DNA from: Chitinivibrionales bacterium
GTDB lineage: Bacteria > Fibrobacterota > Chitinivibrionia > Chitinivibrionales > JANQEN01
DNA: 50,961 nt
Direction: 5' to 3'
Assembly (NCBI GenBank): GCA_028278335.1
Contig: JANQEN010000176.1
Location: forward strand, 1 to 50,961
Each line of letters begins with the position of its first letter. Positions within the stretch are counted from its first letter, which is position 1. This document shows, piece by piece, positions 9,309 to 18,672 of this stretch. Both the position numbers and the translations under genes were made by a program. The notes below the pieces were generated by a model. That model saw only the letters and a list, made by a program, of their open reading frames with translations, ran no database searches and was not told where the DNA came from.

Positions 9309-9415
9309 ATAGGGCCTGTTTACATAATCATCAAGATTGCGATGACACCATCTTTGTTCATAGCCACCGGGATAAAGTATTGAGCGGTCCTCGCGCTCTT
9401 ATTTAGTAAACACCT
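9309..9415. other. intergenic segment with inverted ends upstream of the C25 gene
   Basis: A GC-richer patch in an AT-rich intergenic region is bounded by GTTTAC (about 9318) and GTAAAC (about 9408). Read on the minus strand it has a short open stretch ending just inside the left boundary. It looks like a fossil insertion-sequence end or a small repeat, but I found no second copy in the window and assign no family. Confidence 0.25.
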
Positions 9416-9439
9416 TACATTAATCTCTGGGGGGAGAAC

Positions 9440-11545
9440 ATGTCTTTTCAAACCAACAATTATCAAAAGATATTTGGCCAAACACTATTAGCAAAAAGAG
9501 CTTTTATTTTTATCGCGATTTTCTCACTGATTATTTCGGGATTTAGTAAGAGTTCTTGGATTCCCTTTAACCATAAACAGGGGACTTTCCCAACAGCCCT
9601 ATCCTGTGGCCATTTCTCTGTTGTACAAAATTCAGTGAATCCAGGATGTCGTCTCACCGTATCAATTCCCGGCACAAAGGAGTCTCTTGACAAAAATGGT
9701 AGTACAAGCAAACTCTCCTTTGCTACCGAGGATATCCGTGTAATAGAGTATCATGCAACCGGTCATGAAAATCCCCATCTCACTGGAAAACCGGATCTAC
9801 CCTTCATCCGTCTCCAAATACGAATCCCTTACTCAGTAACCAAGTTTGATATATCGGCAAAGCCAGCACCCTTTGCTACGGTTGCTCGTTCAGTAAACAT
9901 TGGCCCTGTAGCATTTGACCCAATAGCAACACTAAGGCATCAGCAGGACAGATCGGTTTATACAAAGAATAGTTTTTATTCGCCCCCTATTGAATATGAA
10001 ACAGCTCTCTGTCATGGGAATAAATTTCTAGAAATTCGATACTGCCCATTGCAATATAATCCTGTAACCAAAGCATTACGAGCCACTGGACAGGTTGAAT
10101 TTAAAGTTACCTACCTTGATGGCACACTTAATGAAAGAGTTGACAAAAACCTATTTAGCGCTCCCTTAACCTCTCAATCTTTTAATGGCATCACAGGTAG
10201 GCCATTGGCTCCTAAGCTTCCCTCATTAAAACGGAATGGAAAGGTTGTTGTTGTTTCTAAACCAGCATTAACCAATACAGAAACATTTCGCCGATGGCAG
10301 GAATACCGCAAGGCACAGGGGTATACCTTCATTAAAACTATTGATGCAACAAATATGAGTTCAGAAGCCATTACACAGGAGCTGCAAAACCTTTACAACA
10401 CACATCGCATTAATTTTGTGTTAGTTATTGGCGATGAAACAATTGTACCCTGTCCTTTTGTAAGTGGCTCAAGGTACCACTACAAAGATTGGGCGCGACT
10501 TGAAGGAACCGACGAATATGAAGATGCTCTATTGGGAATATTACTTTGTAATACGGAAGAACAGTTTAAGAATATTGTCAACCATCAAATTGCTCACGAA
10601 CAGGGAGGGCATTGGGAAAAACGTGTCTTAGTTGCAGCTGCGGAAGGACAAATACAGCAAGTAACCCATTACTCTCAACAATTGGATGACCCGAGCAACA
10701 ATTTAGGATACAATGTTCGAAGAGTTTTCAAGGTCAGAGAGATTCCCCCAGATTATTTAAATATTGATTTTCCTGCTTGGGTAATTGCTGATAAGCCCTT
10801 CTACATTCCTAATCAGGATGCTCAAAATGCACTTCTTAAGAACTGGAATAGTGGTGTAAGCTTATTCTGCTATAGAGGAGCTGGCTCAATTGGAGGTTCA
10901 AGCAGCCCTTCCTTTCGAGCCACCTTTTTTTCCGATAGTATTACCAGTAATTCTGCACCATATACCTTTATGTGTGGCTGTTTGACGGGTAATTTTTTGG
11001 GGAACCACGAGACCAACTTTGCTTATCAATCGCAGGTGAATACTTTTGGAACCTGCGCAACCTTGGCACCAACAACAGTCACCTACTCCGGTGATAATGA
11101 TAAATTTGCAATGGGACTGTGGACTGCTTTTATGCCAAATCCGCCAAATTATCCAGGAGAACGAAATCTCGGACTTTTGTTTAATATGGCGCACAGAAAG
11201 TCAGCCAGTCATTCACGAACCTATTTCCACACCTTTGGTGATGTGTTAACCAATCTAAATACAGGCCAAAATTCCTGCATAATGAAGCCTCTCGAAGCAT
11301 TTACAAAGAGTATTATTATTCAGGATGGATCTCGAATTTGCTATACACTAAATAACAAACGATCTTCAAAGGTGCGTATTACCTTATACTCAGTGCAGGG
11401 CCGGGTAATAAAAGATTTGATAAATGACTCGCAGACTCAGGGATCATATCAGATACCTTTGCCAAAAGTAGCCAAAGGTGTTTACCTCTGTTCAATGAAA
11501 TATAATGGTACCCAAGAAACAATAAAGATTGCTATTAAGAAATAG
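9440..11545 (+). CDS. secreted C25 (gingipain-family) peptidase-like protein, catalytic His replaced, with secretion tail
   Basis: 701 aa, ATG preceded by a purine-rich GGGGGGAG. Order: long-n-region signal peptide (1-36), a propeptide-like beta domain (about 50-250), a C25 caspase-like domain (about 265-610: KVVVVSKPALTNTETFRRWQ, NFVLVIGDETIVPCPF) and a C-terminal sorting-like domain (about 625-701: VRITLYSVQGRVIKDL, AKGVYLCSMKYNG). The expected nucleophile is present as Cys514 in CGCLTGNF. The family's GHG motif carrying the catalytic His is here YRGAGS, with Ala481 (codon 10880-10882) in the His position. Either the enzyme is inactive or a His elsewhere serves. It converges, 8 bases apart, on a PPAD-like gene; in Porphyromonas these two families act in sequence on arginine peptides. 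Confidence 0.85.
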   Translation: MSFQTNNYQKIFGQTLLAKRAFIFIAIFSLIISGFSKSSWIPFNHKQGTFPTALSCGHFSVVQNSVNPGCRLTVSIPGTKESLDKNGSTSKLSFATEDIRVIEYHATGHENPHLTGKPDLPFIRLQIRIPYSVTKFDISAKPAPFATVARSVNIGPVAFDPIATLRHQQDRSVYTKNSFYSPPIEYETALCHGNKFLEIRYCPLQYNPVTKALRATGQVEFKVTYLDGTLNERVDKNLFSAPLTSQSFNGITGRPLAPKLPSLKRNGKVVVVSKPALTNTETFRRWQEYRKAQGYTFIKTIDATNMSSEAITQELQNLYNTHRINFVLVIGDETIVPCPFVSGSRYHYKDWARLEGTDEYEDALLGILLCNTEEQFKNIVNHQIAHEQGGHWEKRVLVAAAEGQIQQVTHYSQQLDDPSNNLGYNVRRVFKVREIPPDYLNIDFPAWVIADKPFYIPNQDAQNALLKNWNSGVSLFCYRGAGSIGGSSSPSFRATFFSDSITSNSAPYTFMCGCLTGNFLGNHETNFAYQSQVNTFGTCATLAPTTVTYSGDNDKFAMGLWTAFMPNPPNYPGERNLGLLFNMAHRKSASHSRTYFHTFGDVLTNLNTGQNSCIMKPLEAFTKSIIIQDGSRICYTLNNKRSSKVRITLYSVQGRVIKDLINDSQTQGSYQIPLPKVAKGVYLCSMKYNGTQETIKIAIKK

Positions 11546-11553
11546 TGCATGCC

Positions 11554-13356
11554 CTAAGGGGTAAAGCGAATTCGTTGCACTACCTTAGTTTTGCCATTGT
11601 AAAGCATAATAAAATAGACCCCTGAAGCAAGACGGCACTGATTCTGATCGGTGCCGTCCCAGATCACCAAGGACTGTAACTTTTCTAACGTCCATTGCTT
11701 AATTTGTCGTCCTTGGTTATTATAAACAAGAAGCTTCGAAACGCTTTGCCCACCATTACCATTGCATGAAATATGAAGTCTTTGACTAAAGGGATTAGGA
11801 TAGCAGTGTAAGCTTGCTACAGACACCTGTAACGGAGATTTTTGAGATTTAATGGCACTACCCACAGAAGCATAAAAGAGAAAGGGATCATGCATACCCA
11901 CATAGGGTAGATTTTCACTACGACCGGATTGGTCTGCAGCATGAATATAATAGGCAACTTCACAGCTTGTAGGAGGGCATGGAATCTTAGCTTTGTAGCT
12001 ATTTTGGGAAACGTGTTTCAGTGGTGCACTGGTAAAAGAATCGGCCCCACTATGCTTATAAAAAAGCATGCATGAGTCAACATAAAGGTCCTTCTTACTA
12101 TAGGCAATTAGGTTGACAGAAATGGTATAGCCCTCTGATGCGTTGCTGTGAACTGTATCATGCAAGGGTTTATGAATTATAGAAAGCATACCTCTATCAG
12201 AGACGCCTTTAGTACGACAATGAAGCGCATCGGAATTTTGCCAAGCCTGCACCTCATTCTCAAATCCAATAATTTGGTACCCTGGCATAGCTTTTTTATA
12301 CACCTCTAAAGCAGGCTGATCATTGGCGGTTGATGAAAGTGGTATCAACACTTTACTATTTGCAATAAGAGAATTGGTATAGGCCTCATTCTTTGCAATA
12401 GAGGTTATGCGATAGATTTTATAGGGTGTTCCATAGGAGCTTTTCTGTTGTTTAAAGTAGTCATTCACTGTCTCAAGTTTATCAAAGTCAACATTATGAG
12501 CGGGCACTTGACGAATCAAAACCTTATCTGGTGCAAGAAATTTTCCCCAGCAATCAATATGATCAATACGTGTTGTAGTGTTGGGATCTTCCAACAGATG
12601 GTACTTGGTCACACCAAGATAGTTTTGAACATGCTCCTCTATCTCCTTAACTGTGAATCTTCGATTCTCCCGTTGAACAAGATCAGAGGATGCAGAGATA
12701 CCATGACCATCAGTCATATAGTTACCACCACAGTGGACAAGATTCATCATATAATAGGGAACAGCTAATTCTGTAGCTATCAACCGAGGGACAACATCAT
12801 CATCAGGTCTATCACGATTATACTTAAAGTTGACAATCCCGATATCATTATTGCCATCAACAATCCACCAGGGCCCAAAATCACGGGTGTAAACTGAGTT
12901 TAAATCTGTTTGATAAAAGGTAACATTGTTTAAGTTCACATTACTATTTTCGAATTGACGCTCTGCTGATTGAGGATCTTCGGAAACACAATATACCATT
13001 AGATCCTTAGCAAGCTCTCGAATAAGTGAATCTGGAATACCAAACTTCCGGGGATGAGAAATCAACACACCCTCAACTGGCTCATACTCGGCAATGTTAC
13101 GCACCGGTGTCGGTGGTGGGGTAGAACGTATAATAGGTTGTTGAAATGAGGCTTCTCCCCGAGCTTCAGCTAATTGCTCTTTGGCAGTTTTCCAGATTGG
13201 ATAGGAATGAGGATTTTGTAAAAACCAAAGACTGTCCTGTTGTGATTGTTTATCAAAGGAAGCTGTTCCAAGAGAACAGAAAACAAGGATGGATAGAATA
13301 GAGCATTTGTATAATTTCCTAATTAAGACAAAGCTCGAATCCTGTTGTTTTATCAT
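11554..13356 (-). CDS. secreted peptidylarginine deiminase, close to Porphyromonas PPAD
   Basis: 600 aa with the full PPAD architecture. Signal peptide (about 1-32), catalytic five-fold beta/alpha propeller (about 85-400), an Ig-like domain (about 405-495) and a type IX secretion tail starting at YPNPF (519-523). Residues matching the PPAD active site are all present: Asp159 in YTRDF, His266 and Asp268 in DHIDCWGKF, Asn328 in YTNSL and the nucleophile Cys380 in DALHCRTKG. Arg181 and Arg183 (YNRDRP) match the PPAD arginine pair that holds the substrate's C-terminal carboxylate. This favours action on C-terminal peptidyl-arginine, giving citrulline and ammonia, rather than a free-agmatine deiminase. 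No clear Shine-Dalgarno sequence precedes the ATG. The residue match is seen in the sequence; the activity is inferred. Confidence 0.9.
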   Translation of the reverse strand: MIKQQDSSFVLIRKLYKCSILSILVFCSLGTASFDKQSQQDSLWFLQNPHSYPIWKTAKEQLAEARGEASFQQPIIRSTPPPTPVRNIAEYEPVEGVLISHPRKFGIPDSLIRELAKDLMVYCVSEDPQSAERQFENSNVNLNNVTFYQTDLNSVYTRDFGPWWIVDGNNDIGIVNFKYNRDRPDDDVVPRLIATELAVPYYMMNLVHCGGNYMTDGHGISASSDLVQRENRRFTVKEIEEHVQNYLGVTKYHLLEDPNTTTRIDHIDCWGKFLAPDKVLIRQVPAHNVDFDKLETVNDYFKQQKSSYGTPYKIYRITSIAKNEAYTNSLIANSKVLIPLSSTANDQPALEVYKKAMPGYQIIGFENEVQAWQNSDALHCRTKGVSDRGMLSIIHKPLHDTVHSNASEGYTISVNLIAYSKKDLYVDSCMLFYKHSGADSFTSAPLKHVSQNSYKAKIPCPPTSCEVAYYIHAADQSGRSENLPYVGMHDPFLFYASVGSAIKSQKSPLQVSVASLHCYPNPFSQRLHISCNGNGGQSVSKLLVYNNQGRQIKQWTLEKLQSLVIWDGTDQNQCRLASGVYFIMLYNGKTKVVQRIRFTP

Positions 13357-13729
13357 TGATGTGTGCCCGTAATTAATTGATTTTAAACATTGAAAGGTAA
13401 TAAAATTGCCAAAATTAAGCTAAGAGTAGCAACTTAAACTAAGCCAAAGCAACTAAATGGCTAATGATACATAGTCGAAGTAAGGATTCAAACAAATTAA
13501 ATTTTGAAGTAGAGGATTATTATACATAAATCCACAAAATATGTTTGAATATTATTAATATATACAGATAATTTTGAACTATAATAAAAAAATACTGACA
13601 GACTGGAATTATCCCAGATAATTCACTTTCACCGTATGCTTCAAGCACAGGTTATCATAAACAATATTCAAAAATGACTTCTAAGGAAGTCTTATTATAA
13701 AAAATGGAGAAACAGATTCTAACTTGTTC
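13357..13729. other. gene-free AT-rich intergenic stretch
   Basis: No convincing reading frame. It should hold the promoter of the PPAD-like gene at its left end and the terminator hairpin at 13676-13691 at its right end. I see no other structure. Confidence 0.5.
13669..13691 (-). terminator. candidate terminator of the small lipoprotein gene
   Basis: GACTTC (13676-13681) and GAAGTC (13686-13691) form a 6-bp stem with a TAAG loop. Read on the minus strand it is followed by ATTTTTG. It is short, and lies about 40 bases after the stop codon. Confidence 0.5.
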
Positions 13730-14119
13730 CTAGGGGTATACTGTTTTGTATGAAGCATCATTAATTTCTATATGCATGTTTTCTCGAAAAAGATGCTCAA
13801 AATTTTGAACAGATATCTCCTTTACCTCTTCCCGTTGATTATAAATACCACCATAGTCTCCCCAGCTATCAGGAGTCTCATCATTGGTAATGGGCAAGGA
13901 AAAAGTCTTTGATGAGGTTGTTGCACCTATTGCTAAAGTAGAAACACTAATTGCACCTGCAGCACCGACCATGGTGAGTTCTAAATCGGTTATAACAGCT
14001 GTTCCCTTGTTAGCTATGGTCACGGTATAGACATCAAAGAGAGCATCGTTTGTGCTGCAACCAGAAAAGAGAAGAATAGAGCAGAGTGCACAGATAACAG
14101 AAATGGTGGATAACTTCAT
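13730..14119 (-). CDS. small putative lipoprotein of unknown function
   Basis: The start is ATG 14119 (129 aa): AAGGAT lies about 6 bases upstream and a textbook lipoprotein signal follows, MKLSTISVICALCSILLFSGC with Cys21 in the lipobox FSGC. The longer upstream frame carries no signal and is rejected. The mature part has beta-strand-like sequence (VYTVTIANKGTAVITDLELT) reminiscent of a small Ig-like or CARDB-type fold, then an acidic and aromatic tail. No homologue is recognised. It is separated by about 200 bases from the glycosyltransferase block to its right. Confidence 0.7.
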   Translation of the reverse strand: MKLSTISVICALCSILLFSGCSTNDALFDVYTVTIANKGTAVITDLELTMVGAAGAISVSTLAIGATTSSKTFSLPITNDETPDSWGDYGGIYNQREEVKEISVQNFEHLFRENMHIEINDASYKTVYP

Positions 14120-14335
14120 ATGACAATCCTTTTTTGGTGGTTTACTTGTACATAGTATATCATTTTTGTCCGTATTTGTGCAAGTTATCAATTGAGAACT
14201 GATAGTAAGATATGAAAGGAATACTCCCTGATGCAAACTATTTTTGAGTCCATAGAAAGATTTCCTCACCAATCCAATTCTCTAAAACAAATCGAACTTC
14301 CTTGATAAGCTATAGATACAACAAAAAGAATTCTT

Positions 14336-15808
14336 TCAGAATGCTTTCGCCTTAGGTCTTAAAAGAAGGGTAGGAAAATTGAGTAGATCTGCATCTAACC
14401 GTTGGTCAAGTTGATAATGCTCTTTAAGCAGGGGAAGAATCGCATCTCCCTCTTTAGCCCCTTCATCAAAATACTCCTGAGAAAGAACAATAAGAGAGAA
14501 GTATGATGAGGCTATGTTATTCTCTATCTCATTATAGGTATGGATACCAATACGTCTAAATTGCATGATAGCTTCATTTGAGGTATGCCATTTTTTACCT
14601 GCTCTTAGTACATGCAGACCATGAGCTAAGGCCAGTACCTCCCCCTTTTCTTCTTTAATCATCTTTTGTAGAGAAAAACAGGTCTCCCGATCTTTTTGGG
14701 AAATAGGAGAAGGTATATCAATGGCAGCAAAAATTTGAAACAAAACCAACAACAGAACAATTGTTTTGGCATGTGTTGATTGTGAGGGAAGTGATTCTAA
14801 AAATTGTGAAATCCCAAACGTTGCGGTAATAGAAAGAGCAATAAGTCCGAAACACATATTGGTCTCGGTTCCTCCCCAAAGGGAAAAGGAGCTGATTGAC
14901 ATAAGTGTTGAGAACAGTGCCAATAGGATAAAGGGATTTTTCCAGTTTTCCCTTTGCAATAAAATAAAAAGGGTAAAAATGAAAAAGACAGGCGCCTTGG
15001 TAACACAAAAAACAAAGGCCTTTTGCACATGGTGTACCACAATGCCATAGGAAGAGGGCAGTGTGAAGCAGTAGAACCAATAACCACCATTGGTCAATTG
15101 ATTTGTAAGAAAAATAATTGCAGCCCCTAACAATATTGTTGCTACAGCAGGAAGTAAAAACAGTCTCTTCTCCTTTATAAATCCATATAACATACAAGCG
15201 GCAAAAAAGGCCAAGCCAGGCTGCTTAGCAAAAAAACTTAAAAGGGCTAGGCAGAGAGCAGGAAACCATCGCCAAATGGTACCCTTCTGGTTTGGGATAA
15301 GGATAAAGGATAAAAGTCCTAAAAGGATGGTTAAGGTGTTCGGATGAAATTTCTGAAAGCTGTGGGTAGTAAGACCTTGACTTATAAAGGCTAATGTTAA
15401 CCCAAGTAAAATATATCCCCTTGAAAAGTGACACTTCTTCTTGAGGATATAGACAATTAAAGCCAGTACACCACCATAGCAGGCAATTGAAAATAATCTT
15501 CCTACCCATAGCTCCGGTCCAATGAGTCTTATGACAGGAGCAAGGATCACTTGCATGAGAAAATTGTAGGGAATTGCTGTAGCCTGTGAAACATTTTCAA
15601 TTGCATAGGGATTACTTCCCTGTCCAATTAAATAGCTTTGCAAGAGAACATCCCACTCTCCCCAATGATAGTATTGAAAGGGAAAACCAATTGACAACCA
15701 AAATATGTAAGCAACGGACACACCATGTACAAGAATTCCTAATAATATCAATGCCACAAGCATTCTATGGATGTTGCTTTTTGGCAAGATTGAATTATCT
15801 AATCCCAT
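14336..15808 (-). CDS. polytopic membrane protein, GT-C/GT39-like glycosyltransferase
   Basis: 490 aa with about eleven or twelve hydrophobic segments. The first large loop after the first membrane helix contains WGEWD, an acidic pair in the place where GT-C/PMT-type glycosyltransferases carry the catalytic aspartate. A soluble tail (about residues 385-490) ends in a basic stretch. Such enzymes transfer a sugar from a polyprenyl-phosphate donor on the outer face of the inner membrane. The gene starts 13 bases after the radical SAM gene's stop, and the GT87-like gene lies upstream, so this is the third gene of a glycan or lipid-modifying operon. The family call is by topology and motif only. 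Confidence 0.6.
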   Translation of the reverse strand: MGLDNSILPKSNIHRMLVALILLGILVHGVSVAYIFWLSIGFPFQYYHWGEWDVLLQSYLIGQGSNPYAIENVSQATAIPYNFLMQVILAPVIRLIGPELWVGRLFSIACYGGVLALIVYILKKKCHFSRGYILLGLTLAFISQGLTTHSFQKFHPNTLTILLGLLSFILIPNQKGTIWRWFPALCLALLSFFAKQPGLAFFAACMLYGFIKEKRLFLLPAVATILLGAAIIFLTNQLTNGGYWFYCFTLPSSYGIVVHHVQKAFVFCVTKAPVFFIFTLFILLQRENWKNPFILLALFSTLMSISSFSLWGGTETNMCFGLIALSITATFGISQFLESLPSQSTHAKTIVLLLVLFQIFAAIDIPSPISQKDRETCFSLQKMIKEEKGEVLALAHGLHVLRAGKKWHTSNEAIMQFRRIGIHTYNEIENNIASSYFSLIVLSQEYFDEGAKEGDAILPLLKEHYQLDQRLDADLLNFPTLLLRPKAKAF

Positions 15809-15821
15809 AGTGCATGTTCTC

Positions 15822-17312
15822 TTAATTTTGAACCTTTTGTCGTAAACGATACAACAGGAATTGGTTAAAGTTTGTATAGATTGTGTGAAAGAGAAAAATC
15901 GTATTTCCTTCTTTTATCGAACGTACCATGGTCTTTAAGAAAAACCCCCTTTTAATAAAGAGCCATAGAAAGAGAAAGATAAATCGAGGATGACGAAACC
16001 ATCCATAGATGAGTGTTTTGTGATCATGAAAGGCTGTCATGCGTTGCAGTTTTTTTTTGGCAACCATTTGCTCCTTTGGGCTAAGACCACAGGTAAGAAA
16101 ACCCCTATCCCACTGTTTCTGAGAAAATAGATTGGTATAAGTTACCTTTTCATACCACTGTTTTTTTTGTGCCATGCGATCAAGAGCTGTCCCTGGATAG
16201 GGAATCAGAGTGAAATATTGACACATGGAGGGTGCCATTTTTCTAATCAGCGCCTTTGTTTGCTCGATACTACCCCAGGTTTCATTGGGTGCTCCAATAA
16301 CAAAGGAGCAAAGCATACGGAGCTTGTACTGGTGAATAAGTTTCGCTGCAAAGATAAAATCTTCTCTACGCTCACCCTTGCCAAGCTTTTGAAGCACTTT
16401 GGGATCCCCTGACTCAACCCCAATATCAATTTGTTTACATCCCGCTCTTTTCATGTGACTTATGAGCTCTTCATCAAGGCAATCGGCTCTACTCTGACAC
16501 CCCCACTTCATTTTTGGAAAGTGATCGCTCATCTCCTGGCAAAATTGTAACATCCATTGTTTGTCATGAGTAAAGATATCATCAATAAAAAAGAGTGCTT
16601 GGGCTTTATAATTGCGAATGAGTAGTTCAATCTCTTGCATGACATGACTGACACTTCGCTGACGGATCGTTCGCCCATGGATATTATGAGAGTCGCAAAA
16701 TATGCACCCATTATAGCAGCCCCGTGAAGTCATCATGTTTGCTGTTCGCGGTATGACCAATCCTCTAATGTTTCCAGGAGGTTGCAGATAAAAAGGATAA
16801 TCCGGTATTAGCGATCGATCCACAATAGGTAAGGTATCAAGATTTTCTACAAAAGAGGGTGCCTTTGTTTCTTGGTACAGATTATTAGAAAGATATCCAA
16901 CACCGGGAACCGTATTAAGGTCGTTGCCTTTTTCCATTGTATCAATTGCGTGAGCAAGGCTTTTTTCAGCTTCACCTTTTATCACAAAGTCAAGGAATAG
17001 TTGACGAAGTGTTTCTTCAGGACAGGCAGAGGTGTGGGAACCACCAGCACAATAGAGTGCTTTGGGAAAGGTCTCTTTTAAGATTTTATGACAAGCTTTT
17101 ATCAAGCCAAAGGCTGGTGTCTCAATACTATACCCAACCAGTTGAGGGTCAAAGTTTTTAATGCGTTTATAGTGAACCATGCTATCACCGGGAAAAAAGT
17201 CCAGCACTAAAACAGAATGACCTACAGAGGTAAGATAGGTTCCTAAGGCCAACAGCCCATAGGGTTCCATGTTGTCAAAATTAATCTTTGCATGAATCAA
17301 AACTATTCGCAT
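15822..17312 (-). CDS. B12-binding-domain radical SAM protein
   Basis: 496 aa. Residues 1-140 form a Rossmann-like cobalamin-binding domain (MRIVLIHAKINFDNMEPYGL, then GHSVLVLDF and VGYSIETPA) without an obvious His ligand, as is common in this class. The radical SAM core follows, with CYNGCIFC giving the CxxxCxxC cluster ligands Cys199, Cys203 and Cys206. Later motifs are IDIGVESGDPKVL and FVIGAPNETW. A C-terminal region of about 100 residues is hydrophobic and basic. These enzymes methylate or rearrange unreactive carbons. Its position between two membrane glycosyltransferases (7 and 13 bases from each) suggests a lipid or glycan substrate, such as a polyprenol, hopanoid or sugar; this is inferred. 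Confidence 0.9.
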   Translation of the reverse strand: MRIVLIHAKINFDNMEPYGLLALGTYLTSVGHSVLVLDFFPGDSMVHYKRIKNFDPQLVGYSIETPAFGLIKACHKILKETFPKALYCAGGSHTSACPEETLRQLFLDFVIKGEAEKSLAHAIDTMEKGNDLNTVPGVGYLSNNLYQETKAPSFVENLDTLPIVDRSLIPDYPFYLQPPGNIRGLVIPRTANMMTSRGCYNGCIFCDSHNIHGRTIRQRSVSHVMQEIELLIRNYKAQALFFIDDIFTHDKQWMLQFCQEMSDHFPKMKWGCQSRADCLDEELISHMKRAGCKQIDIGVESGDPKVLQKLGKGERREDFIFAAKLIHQYKLRMLCSFVIGAPNETWGSIEQTKALIRKMAPSMCQYFTLIPYPGTALDRMAQKKQWYEKVTYTNLFSQKQWDRGFLTCGLSPKEQMVAKKKLQRMTAFHDHKTLIYGWFRHPRFIFLFLWLFIKRGFFLKTMVRSIKEGNTIFLFHTIYTNFNQFLLYRLRQKVQN

Positions 17313-17319
17313 AGGCTGA

Positions 17320-18657
17320 CTACTTTTCTAAAACCGTCTCATTGGAGGCAGAGATTGTCATTTTCTCTATTGATATGGACCTATACACTTTGAAAAGGAA
17401 GAGAATCCAAAGTCCCAGAACGGCAAATAATTTTGTCGATATAAAGAGAGTAAAAAAGCTATTCTTAAGATGTGCCGAATTTAGGGGTAGCGAAAGAGCA
17501 AGTATCATTGCAGTACAAAAGAGCACCATTTCCATAGCTCTATTCATGATGTTGCTGGTAAAACAGGTGGCAATAGCAAAAAGAATCGCCGGCAGAATGA
17601 ATACAAGGTGGTGATCCCAAGCAATTGGTGCCACAAGGTACATGACAAGAAGAACCAATGAGAATTCCATGGAAAGTAACTTGAGCCTTTTAGCTTTGGT
17701 CGATTTTATTATGGTAAAAAAAGTTATGAGAAGGACCACAATAGCACTGACAAAGGGAATAATTTTAGCAGCAACGATATTACTTATGAGAGCCTGGGAA
17801 AATCGACTCTCTAAGAAAATCCTAGCTGTAAAGCCGTTAATACTTTGATTCCATGGTGCAGCTTGAGAAAAGAGTCCCTTGATTTCTGCACCATATTGTG
17901 CAGAGGGATAGGCAAATTCTATCCACTCAGACCATAAGGTGTGAGGGAAAATAAAAAAGGAAATTCCCAACACTATTAGACAAACACCGGCGCTCCATGC
18001 GAGAACAGCATACTCCTTTTTTATAAATAAAAAGGGTATAAAAATTAGTGGATACGATTTAAGGCATATTGCGCAGCATAACATAAAAGCGGTAAATAAT
18101 GGGTGGAGCCTCTGCTGCAAGCCAAAAAGTACCAAGCAGAGTAATAGCATAACCACCAAGTTTATCTGGCCATGCTCCATGGTTAAAATAAGTGGCTGAA
18201 AATTAAGTAAATACAATCCAACAAAAAGAAGTAGTAGCTGTGGTCCTTTGCGAATATTAGGAAACAGCTTGAAGGGAATAAAAAAAAGAAGAAATAATAC
18301 AATACCATGATTGACAAGAAGCATCATATTCTGTGCTTGATCATAAGATACAAAGGAAAATGGTAAGAAGAATAAAAGGCTTGGTGGAGGATAGAAAAAA
18401 GGGAAAATAGTAGAAGTAAAGGAGTATCGCTCAGCAGTTTCTATCAATGTTTCAGGATTATAGGGAGAAAGATTATGATGAAAAGTGGTTACCGAGGCCC
18501 AATAGAAAGAGGGTAGGTCAATATGCGTTCCCTCTTGAAGGAGTCCTTTCGTTCTCATGAAAAAAGAAAGATATGCCACAAAGAAAAGAGTAATAAAGAC
18601 AAATGGATGGATTTTGGTCTTCTGTACAAATGATAAGGCTAATCGCATAGTATCCAC
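17320..18657 (-). CDS. GT87-like (DUF2029) membrane mannosyltransferase-type protein
   Basis: 445 aa starting at GTG 18657; an in-frame ATG at 18648 is equally possible and neither has a good Shine-Dalgarno sequence. There are about ten membrane helices. GT87 landmarks are visible: IDLPSFYWAS in the first loop with an acidic residue, NPET after it, FFYPPPSLLFFLPF, MEHGQINLVV and LKSYPLIFIPF. GT87 enzymes add mannose or arabinose from polyprenyl-phosphate donors on the periplasmic side. The gene lies 15 bases after the barrel-protein gene and 7 before the radical SAM gene, making a tight operon. Confidence 0.75.
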   Translation of the reverse strand: MDTMRLALSFVQKTKIHPFVFITLFFVAYLSFFMRTKGLLQEGTHIDLPSFYWASVTTFHHNLSPYNPETLIETAERYSFTSTIFPFFYPPPSLLFFLPFSFVSYDQAQNMMLLVNHGIVLFLLFFIPFKLFPNIRKGPQLLLLFVGLYLLNFQPLILTMEHGQINLVVMLLLCLVLFGLQQRLHPLFTAFMLCCAICLKSYPLIFIPFLFIKKEYAVLAWSAGVCLIVLGISFFIFPHTLWSEWIEFAYPSAQYGAEIKGLFSQAAPWNQSINGFTARIFLESRFSQALISNIVAAKIIPFVSAIVVLLITFFTIIKSTKAKRLKLLSMEFSLVLLVMYLVAPIAWDHHLVFILPAILFAIATCFTSNIMNRAMEMVLFCTAMILALSLPLNSAHLKNSFFTLFISTKLFAVLGLWILFLFKVYRSISIEKMTISASNETVLEK

Positions 18658-18672
18658 AACAACAAAATTTAA

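Noticed and set aside
9309..9415. Transposase remnant
   Set aside because: The short open stretch is under 30 codons, no second copy is seen and no family motif can be named, so only the inverted ends are recorded.
14120..14272. 51-codon N-terminal extension of the small lipoprotein gene
   Set aside because: It has no signal features, while ATG 14119 has a good ribosome binding site and a textbook lipobox.
14718..15197. 159-codon frame inside the GT-C gene
   Set aside because: It overlaps a longer same-strand gene in another frame, with no start signal or domain.
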